Assembly: GCA_018830445.1 (NCBI GenBank) | Contig: JAHJSN010000008.1 | Coordinates: forward strand, 1 to 49,167 | DNA length: 49,167 bases | Direction of reading: 5' to 3' | Source of the DNA: Alphaproteobacteria bacterium | Lineage (GTDB): Bacteria > Pseudomonadota > Alphaproteobacteria > Rhizobiales > Hyphomicrobiaceae | Part shown: positions 45,088-49,167 of the stretch, in pieces | Layout: every line of letters starts with the position of its first letter | How positions within the stretch are numbered: position 1 is the stretch's first letter | Notes under the pieces: generated by a model | Told to the model about the DNA's origin: nothing | What the model saw: the letters and a program-made list of their open reading frames with translations, nothing else | Databases searched by the model: none | Translations under genes and position numbers: made by a program

Positions 45088-45557
45088 CAGTCGGCCTCCA
45101 CAGCTGCTTCTTCCGAACGAGACTTGGCCGCGGCTTTCTTGACCTTGCCGCCGTTGCCGCGCTTGCGGGAATTTTCAAGTTCTTCTTCTTCGACTTCGCG
45201 CACCACGACGGTGATCTGCGAGAATGGCTTCATCACGACCGACGACCGGCCGCGTCCACGTGCATGGAACCGCTTCATGATCAGGTTCTTGCCGACGTAG
45301 GCTTCCGCAACAATCAACTGATCGATGCTCAGCTGATGGTTGTTTTCGGCATTCGCGATGGCGCTCATCAGGCACTTGCGCACGTCGTCCGAGATCCGCT
45401 TGCGCGAGAACTCGAGATCGGCGAGCGCCTGCTCGACGGGCTTGCCGCGGATGAGACCAGCGACCAGGTTCAGCTTCTGCGGCGAGATACGCAAGTTGCG
45501 CGCAACCGCCTTCGCCTCGTTTTCAGGGAGAGCGCGCTCCCGGCTCGGCTTACCCAT
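45087..45557 (-). CDS. rplV: 50S ribosomal protein L22 with C-terminal extension
   Basis: L22 (156 residues) reaches into the exit tunnel. The core ends near residue 125: [31 protein letters not shown] and [26 protein letters not shown] (short: [18 protein letters not shown]). A charged tail of about 30 residues ([20 protein letters not shown]) is added beyond the usual 110-130. The stop and the next ATG overlap by one base (rpsC), and its own ATG overlaps the rpsS stop by one base. Confidence 0.97.
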   Translation of the reverse strand: MGKPSRERALPENEAKAVARNLRISPQKLNLVAGLIRGKPVEQALADLEFSRKRISDDVRKCLMSAIANAENNHQLSIDQLIVAEAYVGKNLIMKRFHARGRGRSSVVMKPFSQITVVVREVEEEELENSRKRGNGGKVKKAAAKSRSEEAAVEAD

Positions 45558-45832
45558 TATCGTTTCGCCTTCTTGTCGCCGCCGTGACCGGTGTAGTTCC
45601 GCGTTGGCGAGAACTCACCGAACTTGTGACCGATCATGTCTTCGGTCACGTTCACGGGGATGTGCTTGTGCCCGTTATAGACGCCGAAGGTGAGACCAAC
45701 GAACTGGGGCAGGATCGTCGAACGACGGCTCCAGATCTTGATGATCTCGTTGCGTCCCGAAGCGCGCACCTTGTCGGCCTTCTTCAGGAGGTAGCCGTCT
45801 ACGAACGGACCCTTCCAGACTGAGCGTGCCAC
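45557..45832 (-). CDS. rpsS: 30S ribosomal protein S19
   Basis: S19 (91 residues) sits in the small-subunit head with S13. [50 protein letters not shown] (short: [13 protein letters not shown]) and [23 protein letters not shown] (short: [12 protein letters not shown]) are all canonical. It lies 40 bp after rplB. Confidence 0.98.
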   Translation of the reverse strand: MARSVWKGPFVDGYLLKKADKVRASGRNEIIKIWSRRSTILPQFVGLTFGVYNGHKHIPVNVTEDMIGHKFGEFSPTRNYTGHGGDKKAKR

Positions 45833-45872
45833 GACTGTTTCTCCTTAAGCGTATCGACGCGGTTTCCCGCTC

Positions 45873-46697
45873 TTATTTCTTCTTCAGGTGACGGCTACGG
45901 ACGATGAACTTGTCCGTCGTCTTGTTCTTACGCGTTCTGTAGCCCTTGGTCGGCTTGCCCCAGGGCGTCGCCCAGTGCTTGCCGCCGTTGGTACGGCCGC
46001 CGTTGGGGTGATCGATCGGGTTCATGGTGATACCGCGAACGGTCGGGCGGGTGCCCTTCCAGCGGGTACGACCGGCTTTCGAGTCGACCGTATTGCCATG
46101 GTCCGGGTTCGAAACAGCCCCGACGCTTGCCATGCAGTCTGCACGCACGCGGCGCGTTTCGCCTGAACTGAGCTTCAGGACCGCCCAGCCGGCATCACGG
46201 CCGACCAGCTGCACGAAAGCCCCCGCCGAACGTGCGATCTGCCCGCCCTTGCCCGGCTTCATCTCGACGTTGTGAATGATCGTTCCGATCGGCATGCTCG
46301 ACAGCGGCATCGCGTTGCCCGGCTTCACGTCGACCTTCTCGCCGGCGATCACATGGTCGCCCGGCGACAGCCGCTGCGGCGCCAGGATATAGCTCAGTTC
46401 GCCGTCTTCGTACTTGATCAGCGCGATGAACGCCGTGCGGTTCGGATCGTATTCGATCCGCTCGACAGTCCCGGCGACGTCGAACTTGCGGCGTTTGAAA
46501 TCGACCAGGCGATAGGTCTGCTTGTGACCGCCGCCGATGTGCCGCGTCGTGATGCGGCCATGCTTGTTGCGACCACCCGTCTTGTTCTTGCCCTCGGTCA
46601 GCATCTTGACCGGGCCGCCCTTCCACAGTTCCTTGCGATCGACGATCACCAGCTGACGAAGGCCCGGCGACGTCGGACGATATGTCTTGAGTGCCAT
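45873..46697 (-). CDS. rplB: 50S ribosomal protein L2
   Basis: L2 (274 residues) is needed for subunit association and peptidyl-transferase assembly. It shows [42 protein letters not shown] (short: [18 protein letters not shown]), [29 protein letters not shown] (short: [15 protein letters not shown]) and the C-terminal [23 protein letters not shown] containing the conserved histidine (short: [17 protein letters not shown]). Length is standard. Confidence 0.98.
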   Translation of the reverse strand: MALKTYRPTSPGLRQLVIVDRKELWKGGPVKMLTEGKNKTGGRNKHGRITTRHIGGGHKQTYRLVDFKRRKFDVAGTVERIEYDPNRTAFIALIKYEDGELSYILAPQRLSPGDHVIAGEKVDVKPGNAMPLSSMPIGTIIHNVEMKPGKGGQIARSAGAFVQLVGRDAGWAVLKLSSGETRRVRADCMASVGAVSNPDHGNTVDSKAGRTRWKGTRPTVRGITMNPIDHPNGGRTNGGKHWATPWGKPTKGYRTRKNKTTDKFIVRSRHLKKK

Positions 46698-46710
46698 TCT
46701 CTTCAGCCCC

Positions 46711-47004
46711 TTACAAACCGGTAGTGATATCGATGGTCTGACCGTCTTCGAGGGTCACGACCGCTTTCTTGACGTCGCTCTGGGTACCGCGGCGGCCGCG
46801 GAAAACCTTCGTCTTGCCCTTGCGCACGAACGTGTTCACCGCCTTCACCTTGACGTCGAACAGGGCTTCGACAGCCTGCTTGATGTCCGGCTTGGTCGCC
46901 GTACCGGCCACGTTGAAGACAACCTGGTTGGCTTCCGAAAGAAGCGTTGCCTTCTCGGTGATCACCGGCGAACGGATGATGTCGTAGGCTTTGAGTTTCT
47001 GCAT
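46711..47004 (-). CDS. rplW: 50S ribosomal protein L23
   Basis: L23 (97 residues) sits at the tunnel exit, where signal recognition particle and trigger factor dock. [48 protein letters not shown] (short: [18 protein letters not shown]) and a C-terminal [18 protein letters not shown] are typical. It lies two bases after rplD and 13 bp before rplB. Confidence 0.98.
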   Translation of the reverse strand: MQKLKAYDIIRSPVITEKATLLSEANQVVFNVAGTATKPDIKQAVEALFDVKVKAVNTFVRKGKTKVFRGRRGTQSDVKKAVVTLEDGQTIDITTGL

Positions 47005-47006
47005 CG

Positions 47007-47654
47007 TCAGGCCCTCTTGCCCTTTTGCGCCGCATCGGCGAAGCGCTGGTCGATGGCTTCGAGAGCCGCCTTCGTCAGCACCAGCTTCTTGCGTCGCAGG
47101 ATGTCGTAAACGTTGAGGCCCTGCACCGGCAGGACGTCGATGTTCGGAATGTTGCGCGCCGCCCGCACAAACGTCGCATCAAGGCTGGAACCATCGATGA
47201 TCAACGCATTGCTGAGTTCCAGCTTGCCGAACGCTTCGCGAAGGGCCGCCGTCTTGCCGTCTTCGGACTGGGCCTTGTCGAGCACGATGATGTCCCCGGC
47301 CTGGGCCTTCGCCGAAAGCGCATGACGCAGCGCCAGTGCACGCACCTTCTTGGGCATGTCGATCGCATGGCTTCTGGGCTTTGGCCCAAGCGCCTTGCCG
47401 CCGCCGCGCCATTGCGGAACCGATTTGTCGCCGTGACGCGCGCCACCGGTACCTTTTTGCTTGTAGACCTTCTTGCCCGTGACCGTGACTTCCGAACGGT
47501 CCTGTGCATGGTGCGTGCCGGCCATCCGCTTCAGCGTCTGGTAGCGCACCATCCGGTGAATCAGGTCCGGGCGCGGGTCGAGGCCGAACACATGCTCGGA
47601 CAGCTCCACGCTGCCGGCAGTTCCGGAACCAAGCGTTGTGACGTCGAGTTTCAT
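47007..47654 (-). CDS. rplD: 50S ribosomal protein L4
   Basis: L4 (215 residues) lines the exit tunnel and, in enterobacteria, represses the S10 operon; that regulation has not been shown for this group. [34 protein letters not shown] (short: [19 protein letters not shown]) and the [19 protein letters not shown] region are present. The ATG at 47654 overlaps the rplC stop by one base and has GAGGAG upstream; a GTG one codon earlier is possible. Confidence 0.97.
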   Translation of the reverse strand: MKLDVTTLGSGTAGSVELSEHVFGLDPRPDLIHRMVRYQTLKRMAGTHHAQDRSEVTVTGKKVYKQKGTGGARHGDKSVPQWRGGGKALGPKPRSHAIDMPKKVRALALRHALSAKAQAGDIIVLDKAQSEDGKTAALREAFGKLELSNALIIDGSSLDATFVRAARNIPNIDVLPVQGLNVYDILRRKKLVLTKAALEAIDQRFADAAQKGKRA

Positions 47655-48376
47655 CACTGCTGCTCCTCTTGAGCGCCAGCCGCTGCGGCAGCATCGCCAT
47701 TACGCGTCTTGAATCCGCCGGGCTTGGGAGCGTCATCGGGAAGCTTCCGCTTCACCGCATCGCGCACCAGAACCCAGCCGCCCTTGTGACCGGGCACGGC
47801 GCCGCGGACCATCACCAGCCCGCGCTCGGTATCGGTGCGCACGACCACGAGATTCTGCGTCGTGATCCGGTCCGAACCCATGTGGCCGGCCATCTTCTTG
47901 CCCTTGAACACCTTGCCGGGGTCCTGACGCTGACCGGTCGAACCGTGGCTTCGGTGAGAAACCGAGACGCCGTGCGTCGCCCTGAGGCCGCCGAAGTTCC
48001 AGCGCTTCATCGCACCCTGGAAACCCTTGCCGACGCTGGTGCCGGTCACATCGACGAACTGCCCTGGCACGAAATGGTCCGCGGTGATCTCCGCGCCGAC
48101 TTCGATCAGGTTTTCCGGGCTGACGCGGAACTCGGCAAGCTTGCGCTTGGCTTCCACGTTGGCAACAGCGAAGTTGCCCCGCTCGGGTTGCGTGACACGG
48201 CTGGGCCGGCGCGAACCTGCACCGAGCTGCAGCGCGGTGTAGCCATTCTTCTCTTCGGTGCGCTGCGCCAGTACCTGGCAGTTTTCCAGTCGCAGCACCG
48301 TCACAGGGATGTGCTCCCCGGCATCCGTGAAGATGCGGGTCATCCCCAACTTCTGAGCGATCACTCCGGAACGCAT
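47654..48376 (-). CDS. rplC: 50S ribosomal protein L3
   Basis: L3 (240 residues) starts 23S rRNA assembly. [26 protein letters not shown] (short: [19 protein letters not shown]), [24 protein letters not shown] (short: [18 protein letters not shown]), [28 protein letters not shown] (short: [18 protein letters not shown]) are diagnostic. The last 25 residues ([20 protein letters not shown]) form a non-conserved tail. A GGAAGG site precedes the ATG. Confidence 0.98.
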   Translation of the reverse strand: MRSGVIAQKLGMTRIFTDAGEHIPVTVLRLENCQVLAQRTEEKNGYTALQLGAGSRRPSRVTQPERGNFAVANVEAKRKLAEFRVSPENLIEVGAEITADHFVPGQFVDVTGTSVGKGFQGAMKRWNFGGLRATHGVSVSHRSHGSTGQRQDPGKVFKGKKMAGHMGSDRITTQNLVVVRTDTERGLVMVRGAVPGHKGGWVLVRDAVKRKLPDDAPKPGGFKTRNGDAAAAAGAQEEQQ

Positions 48377-48492
48377 GGGTGCATTCCTTCCCTTCTCGGT
48401 TCCCCAGTCTCCTCATCCACCGCTATCGAACGGCTGGAGGACCTGGACCTCTTCGACTAGCCGACGGTTCGCACCAAAGCGAACCGGCCGGA

Positions 48493-48801
48493 TTAAAGTT
48501 TGATCTCGACGTCGACACCGGCCGCAAGGTCGAGCTTCATCAAAGCATCGACGGTTTGCGGTGTCGGATCGACGATATCGAGCATGCGCTTGTGGGTGCG
48601 CATTTCGAACTGTTCGCGGCTCTTCTTGTCGATATGCGGCGACCGGTTCACGGTGTAACGCTCGATGCGGGTCGGCAGCGGGATTGGCCCGCGCACTTCT
48701 GCACCAGTACGTTTCGCCGTGTTCACGATCTCGCGCGTCGACGCATCGAGTATTCGATGATCGAAGGCTTTGAGCCTGATGCGGATATTCTGACCGTTCA
48801 T
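48493..48801 (-). CDS. rpsJ: 30S ribosomal protein S10
   Basis: S10 (102 residues) lies in the small-subunit head and also works in transcription antitermination with Nus[40 protein letters not shown] (short: [15 protein letters not shown] and [19 protein letters not shown]) and [19 protein letters not shown] are the classical segments. It starts the S10 cluster, with tuf upstream and a 15-bp hairpin between them. Confidence 0.98.
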   Translation of the reverse strand: MNGQNIRIRLKAFDHRILDASTREIVNTAKRTGAEVRGPIPLPTRIERYTVNRSPHIDKKSREQFEMRTHKRMLDIVDPTPQTVDALMKLDLAAGVDVEIKL

Positions 48802-48967
48802 CGTCTTCGCCTAACCTCTAACGCAAGCAGCACCCATCGAGGCAGGTGCCGCCCACAGATGAATTCGACAACCGGACTTGGCGCACCACGCGCCAGTACC
48901 GCTGCCAGACCGACCTCTTCCCACCCAGCCTGCCGGCCAATCTTGCAAGACCGCGCCAGGCAGGAAC

Positions 48968-49002
48968 GGCCAGCGCCGGGTGGATGTCACCCGGCGCTGG
49001 CC
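48968..49002 (-). terminator. 15-bp hairpin between tuf and rpsJ
   Basis: A perfect 15-bp stem (48968-48982 with 48988-49002) and 5-base loop lies just after the tuf stop on the minus strand. No T-tract follows, so it may be a partial terminator, a processing site or a stabiliser that sets the ratio of EF-Tu to ribosomal protein mRNA. Confidence 0.65.
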
Positions 49003-49010
49003 AAATTCAA

Positions 49011-49167
49011 CTAGTCCGTAATCGCCGAGACGACGCCGGCACCGACGGTGCGGCCGCCTTCGCGGATCGCAAAGCGCAGCTTTTCTTCCATCGCGATCGG
49101 CTGGATCAGTTCCACGTCCATCGCGATGTTGTCGCCCGGCATCACCATTTCCGTACCTTCCGGCAGC
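49011..49167 (-). CDS. tuf: Elongation factor Tu, C-terminal part (cut by window edge)
   Basis: Only the last 51 residues are in the window, ending in the stop TAG at 49011-49013. They read as the third domain of EF-Tu: [20 protein letters not shown], then [21 protein letters not shown], which is typical of the conserved C-terminus. The remaining N-terminal part, with the GTP-binding domain, lies beyond the right edge. It carries aminoacyl-tRNA to the ribosome. Its position before rpsJ is the usual str-S10 junction. Confidence 0.96.
   Translation of the reverse strand, partial: LPEGTEMVMPGDNIAMDVELIQPIAMEEKLRFAIREGGRTVGAGVVSAITD

Overview
The window is a GC-rich chromosomal segment of an alphaproteobacterium, most likely of the order Hyphomicrobiales (Rhizobiales). 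The signs are a DUF2865 secreted protein, a class II DAHP synthase, an ATP12-type F1-ATPase assembly factor, a separate MnmD methyltransferase, and the S10-spc-alpha ribosomal cluster without rpmJ. The genus cannot be fixed from the sequence alone. Nearly all genes are housekeeping genes. I see no prophage, transposase, CRISPR array, tRNA or rRNA.

Positions 1-4020 hold DUF2865, gltX and a small membrane protein. This block is bracketed by two nearly identical copies of a roughly 120-137 bp non-coding repeat in inverted orientation (1-137 and 3806-3926), with a diverged third copy at 365-435. Positions 4022-13734 are all on the minus strand: nadE, a permuted papain-like hydrolase, class II DAHP synthase, a YceI protein, an SDR oxidoreductase, glutathione reductase, rpiA and a succinate-semialdehyde dehydrogenase. 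Positions 13889-15530 carry, on the plus strand, a phosphoglycolate phosphatase-like gene and two very small secreted proteins of unknown role, each followed by a strong hairpin. Positions 15515-18052 contain mnmD and a divergent FAD oxidoreductase (together equivalent to a split MnmC), then a PKHD-type dioxygenase.

Positions 18345-23403 hold a periplasmic tandem rhodanese, an FKBP-type isomerase, a cold-shock protein, a 68-residue unknown, pccB and a DUF2750-like protein. Positions 23517-26449 look like an operon, crcB-rluC-HAD-atp12, with 4-bp overlaps. Positions 26592-30166 form a small envelope locus: a tiny membrane protein, a Tae4-like peptidoglycan amidase without any visible type VI secretion genes, a divergent secreted helical protein, and a large L,D-transpeptidase with a lysine/arginine-rich tail. 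A Do/DegQ-like periplasmic protease and rarA follow on the minus strand.

Positions 33239-49167 are the conserved minus-strand ribosomal supercluster, read from the right edge: tuf (partial), rpsJ-rplC-rplD-rplW-rplB-rpsS-rplV-rpsC-rplP-rpmC-rpsQ-rplN-rplX-rplE-rpsN-rpsH-rplF-rplR-rpsE-rpmD-rplO-secY-adk-rpsM-rpsK-rpoA-rplQ. Two spacers in it are unusual. The rpoA-rplQ spacer holds three tandem 43-bp units, each able to form a hairpin. The rplO-secY spacer (203 bp) holds a nested hairpin and a 14-bp perfect palindrome.

The most promising leads for something undescribed are the inverted repeat family, the triple hairpin repeat between rpoA and rplQ, and the orphan Tae4-like amidase with its divergent secreted neighbour. 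None of these is proven to be a new system from sequence alone.
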